Part shown: positions 1 through 7,394 of the stretch, piece by piece | Numbering within the stretch: the first letter of the stretch is position 1 | Layout: every line of letters begins with the position of its first letter | Assembly: GCF_000341225.1 (NCBI RefSeq) | Contig: NZ_ANAC01000022.1 | Span: forward strand, 1 to 64,000 | DNA from: Nocardiopsis alba DSM 43377 | GTDB taxonomy: Bacteria > Actinomycetota > Actinomycetes > Streptosporangiales > Streptosporangiaceae | DNA: 64,000 nt | Direction: 5' to 3' | The notes under the pieces: generated by a model | What the model was told of the DNA's origin: nothing | Database searches by the model: none | Seen by the model: only the letters and a program-made list of their open reading frames with translations | Made by a program: the position numbers and the translations under genes

Positions 1-60
1 CACAGGAGCGATGAACACATCCGCGTACGCCCACACACTCGCATTACTCGCATTACCCAT
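1..60 (-). CDS. phage major tail protein, N-terminal fragment (partial)
   Basis: Reading the minus strand from ATG at 60 gives MGNASNASVWAYADVFIAPV before the window ends. The pattern of a short polar start followed by 'VWAYADVFIAPV' resembles the N-terminus of actinophage major tail (tube) proteins, which form the tail tube around the tape measure. A good ribosome binding site (AGGTGGA) lies just upstream at about 66-74. It directly follows the tail-terminator-like gene, which is the usual head-to-tail gene order in siphoviruses. Only 20 residues are visible, so the call rests on context and a short motif. Confidence 0.5.
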   Translation of the reverse strand, partial: MGNASNASVWAYADVFIAPV

Positions 61-162
61 GAATATCCACCTTTTTTGAATTCGTTCTTCTTTTATGAGA
101 AAACCCGGGGTTTTCACCCCGGGCGCATGGACGGCCCTTCAGGGCCTTTTCGGAAGGGAGGC

Positions 163-573
163 TCACACCACCCCGGTGGGACGCTGGGTCACCAGCACCG
201 TGAAGGTGGCGTGGGGTTCGGGGACCTCCGGGTCGAACCCGGCGACGACCCCGTCGACCTGACGCACCGACACGATGGCGGCGTCGCCGGCGTGTTCGAG
301 CAGGGCGGCGTGGGCCAGATGGGCCAGGGTCTTGGCGTCGTCACGGTCATCGGCCCAGGCCGAGACGCGCACCAGGGCCTGCTGGGTGATCGGATGGTTC
401 CCGCCCGATTCCTCGCAGCGCACGGTCAGTTCGGGTTCCTCTCCCGGTTCCCTGGACGGAAAGGACTCGGTGACCACGGGGGTCCCCGCCCATTCCGAAG
501 GGAAGTCGGGCAACCGCTCGCGAAGATGGTCGGCGACCAGATCCTCGACGTCGCGGAAGGGTTGCACGATCAA
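163..573 (-). CDS. phage tail terminator-like protein
   Basis: A 136-residue protein starting at TTG 573, chosen because AGGAG lies 8 bases upstream; GTG at 567 is the alternative. It begins with a helix-rich segment (PFRDVEDLVADHLRERL) and then alternates short strands and a helix, ending in a strand-rich part (ATFTVLVTQRPT). This size and layout match the tail-terminator/neck family of siphophages, which cap the tail tube and join it to the head. No catalytic motif is expected. The neighbours support a phage origin: an endolysin 30 bases upstream and an apparent major tail protein downstream. The assignment is by fold-like pattern and context, not a signature motif, so a different small phage structural protein is possible. 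Confidence 0.5.
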   Translation of the reverse strand: MIVQPFRDVEDLVADHLRERLPDFPSEWAGTPVVTESFPSREPGEEPELTVRCEESGGNHPITQQALVRVSAWADDRDDAKTLAHLAHAALLEHAGDAAIVSVRQVDGVVAGFDPEVPEPHATFTVLVTQRPTGVV

Positions 574-603
574 CGTCGGTTCTCCTCTCTTGTTCTCCCG
601 TCC

Positions 604-1455
604 TCAGGTGACGGGTGCGTGGAAGGCCTCGTCCCAGGTCTCGCGGCCGATCAGACCATCGACGGTCAGCCCCTGGGAACGCTGGAAGGCCCGTGCCAGG
701 GCCCGGTACTCGGGGCCGTAGACCCCGTCGTTGCCGTGCCGGGCCAGATGGGTACGGCCGCGGCCCACCGACCACCCCCGGCGTCCGAGCTGGGTGGCCC
801 ACTCCCGGAGCCACTCGCGGTCGGTCCGTCCGCGGAAGGTGCGCCGAAAGGCACCGGACACGCTCTGGTCCGGGCCGGAGGCGGGGCCGAAGTAGTGGCC
901 CGCGGGCAGGGGAAAGTCGAACCGCGGACCGGGGAGCGTCCCCGCGCCGGGGCTCGGGGCCGGCTCGCCTCCGCCGCCCCCTCCATCGCCCACGGGCATT
1001 CCGGCGCGGACCCACGCGCGAAGGTCCGCTCCCGGGCACTCGGTCGAGTTGCCGGACAGACCCCCGTGCCAGGTCCTGGCCAGGGTTCGACCGGAACGCC
1101 GGCAGGCCTCGTCGTAGAGACTCCGGATGGAGGCCTTGGCGGCCGGTGTGGCGTCGCCGTCCCGGCCGATGAAACAGACCCCGATATGGCTGGTGTTGTG
1201 CGGGGCGGCGTGGGCCCCGGCCACCGTCCATCCGCGTCCCTCGTAAACGGTGCCGGAACGGTCGACGAGGAAGTTGTAGCCGATGTCGGCCCAACCGTTC
1301 CCGTCCATATGGAAGTCCTGGATCCGACGCGGGGTCTGGGAGGCCGGGCCGGCCGAATAGTGCACGGTGAAACCGGTACGCCTGCTCCAGGCGACCGTGG
1401 TCCTGCCGCGCGGGGACCGTGCTCCCCACGCCGATCTGGAAACGGGTGAAGACAT
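604..1455 (-). CDS. phage-type endolysin: N-acetylmuramoyl-L-alanine amidase with peptidoglycan-binding domain
   Basis: A 283-residue cell-wall hydrolase that should cut the amide between N-acetylmuramic acid and L-alanine. Residues about 5-150 form an amidase_2 (T7 lysozyme/PGRP) domain. The zinc ligands are visible as His in 'TVHYSAG', His in 'TWHGG' and Cys in 'TECPG', and 'HNTSHIGVCFIG' is the family core strand. A glycine/proline linker (GDGGGGGG) follows, then a C-terminal region ending in a PG_binding_1-like repeat (NDGVYGPEYRALARAFQRSQ). The start is ATG 1455 with AGGAG upstream; an open frame extends further right but it crosses a terminator and has no domain content. No signal peptide or membrane segment is seen, so release would need a holin. 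An endolysin upstream of tail genes is an unusual order. Confidence 0.85.
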   Translation of the reverse strand: MSSPVSRSAWGARSPRGRTTVAWSRRTGFTVHYSAGPASQTPRRIQDFHMDGNGWADIGYNFLVDRSGTVYEGRGWTVAGAHAAPHNTSHIGVCFIGRDGDATPAAKASIRSLYDEACRRSGRTLARTWHGGLSGNSTECPGADLRAWVRAGMPVGDGGGGGGEPAPSPGAGTLPGPRFDFPLPAGHYFGPASGPDQSVSGAFRRTFRGRTDREWLREWATQLGRRGWSVGRGRTHLARHGNDGVYGPEYRALARAFQRSQGLTVDGLIGRETWDEAFHAPVT

Positions 1456-2130
1456 TCTTCGAAGCACTCCTCTCACGCCGGGCACGCCGAAGGGGCGCCG
1501 CACGGCGTCGAACAGGTGGGAGGGAAAAGGGGGCGACCTCTCGGAGACGTCACGAGAGGGCCCGGGCAACAAAAAAACCCGGCGGAGGGCCGGGTTTCGG
1601 ATACAGCTTTCGCGTTGGCGAGAATCGTGCCACAGGGTGGGGCGGCGGGGCAAGCCCCCTCGGTCGATCTTCTCCGGGCCGCCCGCCTCGGGGAGCGGCC
1701 GACCCGAGGTCGCTCGCCGGCGAGCGGCACGGCACCTCGGCGGGCACGGACCAGTGCCGAACACCACGGGCCCGCCCGGCGTTTCAGGTGGTCAGCGGCC
1801 GGTACCTTCAGAACCAAAGTCCCATATCACGCGTCTGACCTGGATGAACGGGGTTTCTCGGGTTCACGGCGCGGATGTCCTCGCGTGGGGGAAAACGACC
1901 GGACACACCGGACGTGTCAACCGGACGATGCCCGACACCGTCATGCCTATAGCGTGCGTTCCCTGAACATCACGCGAACAACCGAAGAATGTCAGGACAC
2001 CATCTACGGAACGCCTCCCCCGTCGAGGGAGGGCTCCGTGTCTCGACCTCACGTGCTCCACCCCGATCTCGAGCGCGCTGGTCCCCCAAGGTCGGGCACC
2101 GCATTCCCACCAGAGCCACGGGAGACGACC
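1456..2130. other. intergenic stretch between the phage remnant and the glycopolymer operon
   Basis: About 675 bases with no convincing gene. Open frames cross it in several phases, as expected for high-GC DNA, but none carries a recognisable domain. It contains the terminator at 1571-1597 and must hold the promoter for the plus-strand operon starting at 2131. If the left side is a prophage, an attachment site could lie here, but I see no tRNA gene or obvious att repeat. Confidence 0.5.
1571..1597 (-). terminator. rho-independent terminator reading leftward
   Basis: A stem of AAACCCGGC/GCCGGGTTT closes a five-base loop and is followed on the minus strand by seven T. It is the most classical terminator in the window. 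It would stop minus-strand transcription entering the phage remnant from the right. Confidence 0.85.
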
Positions 2131-3585
2131 TTGCCTGATAACGCCCTTCCCTCCGCCACCAGAACCGTGGCCATCGTCCTGGCCGGCGGCAGCGGTCAAC
2201 GCATCGGACTGGCCACGCCCAAGCAGCTGCTGAAGATCGCCGGGAAGACGATCCTCGAACACACCCTGCACATCTTCGAGCAGGCGCCGCGCGTCGACGA
2301 GGTCATCGTCATGATGAACCCCGGATTCGTCTCCGACGCCGAGGCCATCGTGCGCAAGGCGGGACTGGCCAAGGTCTCGCGTGTGCTGCCCGGCGGCACC
2401 TCTCGCAACGCCACCACCCAGCTGGCCCTGGACGCGCTGGCCCACCTGCCCTCCGAGAGCACCAACGTGCTGTTCCACGACGCCGTCCGCCCCATGCTCT
2501 CCCAGCGGATCATCGACGACTGCGTCACCGCGCTGGGCACCCACCGTGCCGTCGACGTGGCCATTCCGTCGTCGGACACCATCATCGAGGTGGACGATGA
2601 CGTCATCACCGACGTCCCCACCCGTTCCCGCCTCCGGCGCGGCCAGACCCCTCAGGCCTTCCGCCTCGCCACGATCAAGGACGCCTACGTCAAGGCCTGG
2701 GACGACCCGGACTTCGAGGCCACGGACGACTGCTCCGTGGTCCTGCGCTACTCCCCCGACGTGCCCATCCACGTCGTCGCCGGCGAAGAACAGAACATGA
2801 AGGTCACCCAGCCGGTCGACATCTTCATCGCCGACAAGCTCTTCCAGTTGGCCACCGCGGCCACCCCCGAGTACACCGAGCACGACTACACCGAGGGGCT
2901 CCAAGGCCGGACCATGGTGGTCTTCGGCGGCAGCTACGGCATCGGCGCCGGAATCGCCGACCTCGCCGAGAAGCACGGCGCCCGCGTCTTCCGTTACTCG
3001 CGCGGCGCGACCCGTACCAACGTCGCCAACCCCGAGGACGTGGCCGCCGCCCTGGAACAGGCCCACTCCGCCACCGGGCGGATCGACCACGTCGTCAACA
3101 CGGCCGGCGTGCTGAAGATCAGTCGTCTGGACCGGACCGACCCGGCCGAGATCGAGGAGACGGTCCGGGTCAACTACCTGGCGCCGGTGCACATCGCCCG
3201 CGCGGCCTTCCCCTACCTGGCGCAGACCGGCGGGCAGCTCCTGCTGTACACCTCCAGCTCCTACACCCGGGGCAGGGCCGAGTACAGCCTGTACTCCTCG
3301 ACCAAGGCCGCCACCGTCAACCTCACCCAGGCCTTGGCGGACGAGTGGTCCGAGGACGGAGTGCGGATCAACTGCATCAACCCCGAGCGCACCCAGACAC
3401 CGATGCGCTCCAAGGCCTTCGGTGAAGAGCCGGCGGGCTCCCTGCTCAGCGCGGACAAGGTCGCCCACACCTCCGTGGACGTCCTGCTGTCCGACCTGAC
3501 CGGACACGTCATCGACGTCCGGAGGGAAGATCCTCCCGCGGGTCCGGTCGTGGCCCAGGGCGAGGAAGCGAAGGCCGCGAAGTGA
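2131..3585 (+). CDS. bifunctional ribitol-5-phosphate cytidylyltransferase / SDR reductase (CDP-ribitol synthesis)
   Basis: A 484-residue fusion. Residues about 10-240 are an IspD-like cytidylyltransferase with the nucleotide loop 'VLAGGSGQRIG' followed by PKQLLK. Residues about 265-470 are a short-chain reductase with the dinucleotide motif GGSYGIG and the catalytic YSSTK. This pairing matches the Bcs1/Acs1-type enzyme that reduces ribulose-5-phosphate and activates it with CTP to CDP-ribitol for teichoic-acid-like polymers. Plain IspD (isoprenoid pathway) is less likely because of the fused SDR and the polymerase next door. The start is TTG 2131, seven bases after GGGAG. It overlaps the next gene by GTGA, implying translational coupling. 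Confidence 0.85.
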   Translation: MPDNALPSATRTVAIVLAGGSGQRIGLATPKQLLKIAGKTILEHTLHIFEQAPRVDEVIVMMNPGFVSDAEAIVRKAGLAKVSRVLPGGTSRNATTQLALDALAHLPSESTNVLFHDAVRPMLSQRIIDDCVTALGTHRAVDVAIPSSDTIIEVDDDVITDVPTRSRLRRGQTPQAFRLATIKDAYVKAWDDPDFEATDDCSVVLRYSPDVPIHVVAGEEQNMKVTQPVDIFIADKLFQLATAATPEYTEHDYTEGLQGRTMVVFGGSYGIGAGIADLAEKHGARVFRYSRGATRTNVANPEDVAAALEQAHSATGRIDHVVNTAGVLKISRLDRTDPAEIEETVRVNYLAPVHIARAAFPYLAQTGGQLLLYTSSSYTRGRAEYSLYSSTKAATVNLTQALADEWSEDGVRINCINPERTQTPMRSKAFGEEPAGSLLSADKVAHTSVDVLLSDLTGHVIDVRREDPPAGPVVAQGEEAKAAK

Positions 3586-5579
3586 CCCCGACCACCGGTA
3601 ACAAGCGCACCACCCTTTTCCGAACCGGCCTGCTCGGACTCACCTACGCGACGATGCTCGTGGGCGTCGTCACCGGATCCTGGTGGGTCTTCCTGATCGG
3701 CGCCGCGGGCAGCTACGTCATGGACGCCCTGCTGCTGCACCGTATGACCGGGTTCGCCAAGACCCTCCAGCAGGTACGACTGGGCATCACGCCCCGCACG
3801 CTCCTACGCCAGCTCTTGGCCCTGGGCCTGCTGATCACCACCCCCGAGGCCACCTCCACCGGTATCGGGCTGGTCCTCCTGGCCTTCCTCGTGCTCTTCG
3901 GGTTCCAACTCCTGTGCGGTGTCGTCGGACGACTTCTGCGCAACCGTCGGCGCCTGCCCATCGCCACCCGCAACATCCCGCTGGACGCCCTGCGTATCCC
4001 CGACAGCCCGCCCATGCCGTTCGTACGCGAACCCATGAGCCGTCTGCTGCCGCTCGATATCTTCCTCATCCTCGGTACCGTCGCCTACGTCGCCCTCGGC
4101 GCGGCCTGGCTCACGGTCACGGGCGCCGTCATCACGATCGGAGTGACCGTGATCGCGTTGGCCGTGTTCGTCCGCCACTACCGACGGGCCCTGACCATCC
4201 CCGGTGAACAAGAGGTCATGGCGTTCGCCCAGGAATGGCTGGACTCCTACCGCCCCGAGGTGGTCCTGTACTTCTCCGGGTCCTCCGACTCCGTCTACCA
4301 GGTCAACATGTGGTTGGAGACTCTGGACCGTCTGCCTCGACGTCCACTGATCGTGTTGCGCGAGCGCACCATCGCCGCTCAACTCGCACCCACACGTATC
4401 CCGGTCCTGTGCGTTCCCGCCGCCACCAACCTGATGGCCCTCGACTTCGGCCCGGCCAGAGTGGCCCTCTACCCGGCCAACACCGGCAAGAACATCCACA
4501 TGCTGCGCAACCCTTCGATGAAGCACGTGTTCATCGGACACGGCGACAGCGACAAGATCGCCAGCATCAACCCCTTCAGCAAGGCGTACGACGAAGTGTG
4601 GACGGCCGGACGCGCCGGACGAGATCGGTACTCCCGGGCCCGGGTAGGGGTCCGCGAAGACGAGATCGTCGAGGTGGGACGTCCTCAGCTCGACGAGATC
4701 CGCGACGACACCGCGGCCAACTCCGTACGTACCGTCCTGTACGCCCCCACCTGGGAAGGCTGGACCGACGACCCCGGGAACACCTCCCTGATCGAAGCCG
4801 GCCCCACGCTCATCGCGAAGCTGCTCGACGCGGAGCCGAAGGTCCGGGTCCTCTACAAGCCCCACCCCTTCACCGGAATCCGTTCACCGGAGGCCCGCAG
4901 GGCGCACAAGCACATCGTCGATCTCATCGCTCGGGCGAACCGGGGCGGAGAGGGCTCCGAGGCGGGCCGAGGCCGACTGGTCGAACTCGAGAGACGACTC
5001 GCCGCCTTCGACATGGACACCGGGGCCCGGGACGAGGCGCACAACTCACGGCTGGAGGGTGGAGCGCCGCCGGAGGCGGTCTCGGAGTTGAAGGCGCTGA
5101 CCACCGAGTGGCACCGCGTCTACTGGAACGGCCACGCCGATGAGGAACACCTCGTCGTCCAGGGTCCTCGGCCGAGTCTGTACTCGTGCTTCAACCAGGC
5201 CGACCTGTTGATCAGCGACATCTCCAGTGTGGTCGCCGACTTCGTCGCCACGGAGAAGCCCTACGCGATCACCAACTGCGAAGGCCTCACCCACGGCGAG
5301 TTCCAGGACAAGCACCCCACGTCCTCCGCCGCGTACATGCTCTCTCCCGACGGAGCGGGACTCGAAGAGGCGCTGGAGGCGATCCACCTCCCCGAGAAGG
5401 ATCGCCTGGCCTTGGAACGCGGCGAGCTCAGAACCTACCTGTTGGGCGGTCCCGACTCACAGACACGTTTCAACGCCGCCGTCGACGACCTGTACGAACG
5501 GGGTTCGCTTCTGCGCCCATTGCCGTCGTCCCCCGAGGCGATGACGAACATCGACTCTCTGGCCCCCGAACCGTCCTGA
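3582..5579 (+). CDS. TagF/TarL-like CDP-polyol phosphotransferase with N-terminal membrane domain
   Basis: A 665-residue protein starting at GTG 3582 within the previous stop. Residues about 10-210 contain several hydrophobic segments, for example near 14-50, 75-105 and 150-190, so this end is membrane-bound. The cytoplasmic remainder has the glycerophosphotransferase pattern: 'VFIGHGDSDKIAS', 'YAPTWEGW', 'KPHPFTG' and 'LISDISSVVADF' with a following KPY. The family transfers glycerol- or ribitol-phosphate from the CDP form to a growing wall polymer. With the CDP-ribitol enzyme immediately upstream, poly(ribitol phosphate) is the likely product. The multi-pass N-terminal domain is unlike Bacillus TagF, which is a peripheral membrane protein. 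Confidence 0.8.
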   Translation: MTPTTGNKRTTLFRTGLLGLTYATMLVGVVTGSWWVFLIGAAGSYVMDALLLHRMTGFAKTLQQVRLGITPRTLLRQLLALGLLITTPEATSTGIGLVLLAFLVLFGFQLLCGVVGRLLRNRRRLPIATRNIPLDALRIPDSPPMPFVREPMSRLLPLDIFLILGTVAYVALGAAWLTVTGAVITIGVTVIALAVFVRHYRRALTIPGEQEVMAFAQEWLDSYRPEVVLYFSGSSDSVYQVNMWLETLDRLPRRPLIVLRERTIAAQLAPTRIPVLCVPAATNLMALDFGPARVALYPANTGKNIHMLRNPSMKHVFIGHGDSDKIASINPFSKAYDEVWTAGRAGRDRYSRARVGVREDEIVEVGRPQLDEIRDDTAANSVRTVLYAPTWEGWTDDPGNTSLIEAGPTLIAKLLDAEPKVRVLYKPHPFTGIRSPEARRAHKHIVDLIARANRGGEGSEAGRGRLVELERRLAAFDMDTGARDEAHNSRLEGGAPPEAVSELKALTTEWHRVYWNGHADEEHLVVQGPRPSLYSCFNQADLLISDISSVVADFVATEKPYAITNCEGLTHGEFQDKHPTSSAAYMLSPDGAGLEEALEAIHLPEKDRLALERGELRTYLLGGPDSQTRFNAAVDDLYERGSLLRPLPSSPEAMTNIDSLAPEPS

Positions 5580-5649
5580 CCCTCCCTCACGGGCTCACCC
5601 CCGTGCCGGGCCCCGCGTCGCCCATCCTCCCCAGACCGAAAGCCCCGCC

Positions 5650-7065
5650 ATGAAACGTGTACTCCTCCGCGCCAAGAAGGACCCCTTCGAGATCGTCGGC
5701 CCCGGGTCGGCCATCGAACGCAACATCTTCGGCAACAACGCAGGCAACCTGATCTTCAGTCAGGCCTCCTACAAACTGCTGAGCACCTCCGAGACGGAGG
5801 TCGTCGCCAACGGCTTTCGCGCCGAGGCCGCCGACGCGGAGCGCATCAACGAGGAGTACGACGCCTTCGTCATCCCCCTCGCCAACGCGTTCCGGGTCTC
5901 CTTCATCGGCCATCTCGACGCCCTGAGCTCTCTCATCGAGAAGTTGACCATCCCGGTGGTCGTCCTCGGCGTGGGCGCGCAGTCGAACCTGGACTACGAC
6001 CTCGGCAGGATGGCGGCGCTCGACGCCCCCGTCACCCGATTCGTACGAGCAGTCCTCGACCGCTCGGCGACCATCGGCGTCCGCGGGGAGTTCACCGAGC
6101 GGTACCTCAACAGCCTGGGCTTCCACGACGTGGAGGTCATCGGCTGCCCGTCGATGTTCATGTACGGCGACCGACTCGACGTCTCCAAGGGGCCGGATCG
6201 GCTCGACGGGAACAGTCGTATCGCCGTCAACGCCTCTCGAAGCGCCCTGGGCGCGGGAGACGTCGGCGGTATCGTCACGTCGAACTTCGAGCGCTACCCG
6301 AACATGCGCTACTTCGCCCAGGAGACGAAGGACCTGGAGCTGCTCTACTGGGGCGACCGCTCCGGGGTGAACGACCAGCGCAACCGTATGCCGTTGCACC
6401 GCACCCACCCTCTGTTCCAGGAGAACAAGGTCCGGGTCCACCTCGACCCGGCCACCTGGATCGAGAGCCTGCGCGACCACGATTTCTCCTTCGGCACCCG
6501 GATCCACGGCAACATCGCCGCTCTGCTCGCGGGAACCCCCGCCGTGGTCCTATGCCATGACTCGCGCACGCTGGAACTGTGCCGCTACTTCGATATCCCG
6601 CATCGTCGGATCAGGGACCTGTCCGCGGAAACGGACGCGGCGAAACTGTACGCGGAGGCCGACTTCACGGCCATGCTCGAAGGGCACTCCGAAAGGTTCT
6701 CCCGTTTCACCTCGTTCTTGGAGAAGAACGGCGTCGACCACGTTCACATGGACGGTGAGGACGCCGGGGCCTCTTTCGAGGAACGGGTGCGCACCACCGT
6801 CTACCCCCCTGGTGTGGACGCCTGGACCAGCGCGGAAGAAGGTGTATCGGCCAGGATCGGCTGGCTGCGACGTGACCACGCGGACCTCGTGACCAAGACC
6901 TCGGAGCTGAACAAGAAGGTCCGTGGTCTGGAGAAGAAGGTCCAGAGGATCGATCGTCTGGAGAAACGTCTCAAGAGGTTGGAGGCGTCCGCCGAGCGGA
7001 CCCCCTACCGTCGAGCCCGCCGCCTGGCCGGACGCGTCCTGCGCAAGATCGGGCTACGCCGCTGA
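5650..7065 (+). CDS. polysaccharide pyruvyltransferase family protein
   Basis: A 471-residue member of the WcaK/CsaB-like family, which adds a pyruvate ketal from phosphoenolpyruvate to sugars of surface polymers. The N-terminal region has 'NNAGNLIFSQASYKLL' and 'IPVVVLGVGAQSN', and the conserved second half carries 'SFGTRIHGNIAALLAGTP' followed by VVL and a histidine. The last 70 residues (LNKKVRGLEKKVQRIDRLEK onward) are a basic coiled coil, an extension not needed for catalysis and perhaps used for oligomerisation or membrane docking. It lies 70 bases after the polymerase in the same direction and probably decorates the same glycopolymer. The exact acceptor sugar cannot be told. Confidence 0.75.
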   Translation: MKRVLLRAKKDPFEIVGPGSAIERNIFGNNAGNLIFSQASYKLLSTSETEVVANGFRAEAADAERINEEYDAFVIPLANAFRVSFIGHLDALSSLIEKLTIPVVVLGVGAQSNLDYDLGRMAALDAPVTRFVRAVLDRSATIGVRGEFTERYLNSLGFHDVEVIGCPSMFMYGDRLDVSKGPDRLDGNSRIAVNASRSALGAGDVGGIVTSNFERYPNMRYFAQETKDLELLYWGDRSGVNDQRNRMPLHRTHPLFQENKVRVHLDPATWIESLRDHDFSFGTRIHGNIAALLAGTPAVVLCHDSRTLELCRYFDIPHRRIRDLSAETDAAKLYAEADFTAMLEGHSERFSRFTSFLEKNGVDHVHMDGEDAGASFEERVRTTVYPPGVDAWTSAEEGVSARIGWLRRDHADLVTKTSELNKKVRGLEKKVQRIDRLEKRLKRLEASAERTPYRRARRLAGRVLRKIGLRR

Positions 7066-7394
7066 CGGAAGGGTCTCTTCGCCTCACCCATAGAGCGCCC
7101 TGCCCGGGGCCGGTCCGCACCTCCCGTTCGGACCGGCCCCGTCGCGTCGCTCGGGGCCTTCGTCCGCGGAGACGATGCGGAGCTATGACCTAGCGCACAT
7201 TCCCCCTGTTCAGGGCTACGCGTTCACACAGATTCCATCTCGACTCGACAACGGGGCGGCCTTTGCCCGCCGACCCCCCTCGCCGGTTACTGATACTGGT
7301 TCGGCGGGGCGCCTCTCTTCGGCCGCACCCTTCCCGCCGAACACACCCCCATGGCCGGCCCCTGCTTCACCTTCGTCGAACTCGAGGCTGTCCA
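7066..7394. other. intergenic stretch before the acyltransferase
   Basis: Roughly 330 bases holding the hairpin at 7105-7141 and then a G-poor segment that could carry a promoter for the acyltransferase. Open frames here lack recognisable domains. Confidence 0.5.
7105..7141 (+). terminator. hairpin terminator after the pyruvyltransferase gene
   Basis: A perfect 13-base stem (CGGGGCCGGTCCG with CGGACCGGCCCCG) around an 11-base loop, 40 bases after the stop codon. There is no T run, which is common for actinobacterial terminators. Confidence 0.7.

Noticed and set aside
1571..1700. tRNA gene or attachment site near the phage remnant
   Set aside because: No cloverleaf or T-loop consensus could be found on either strand; only the terminator hairpin stands out.
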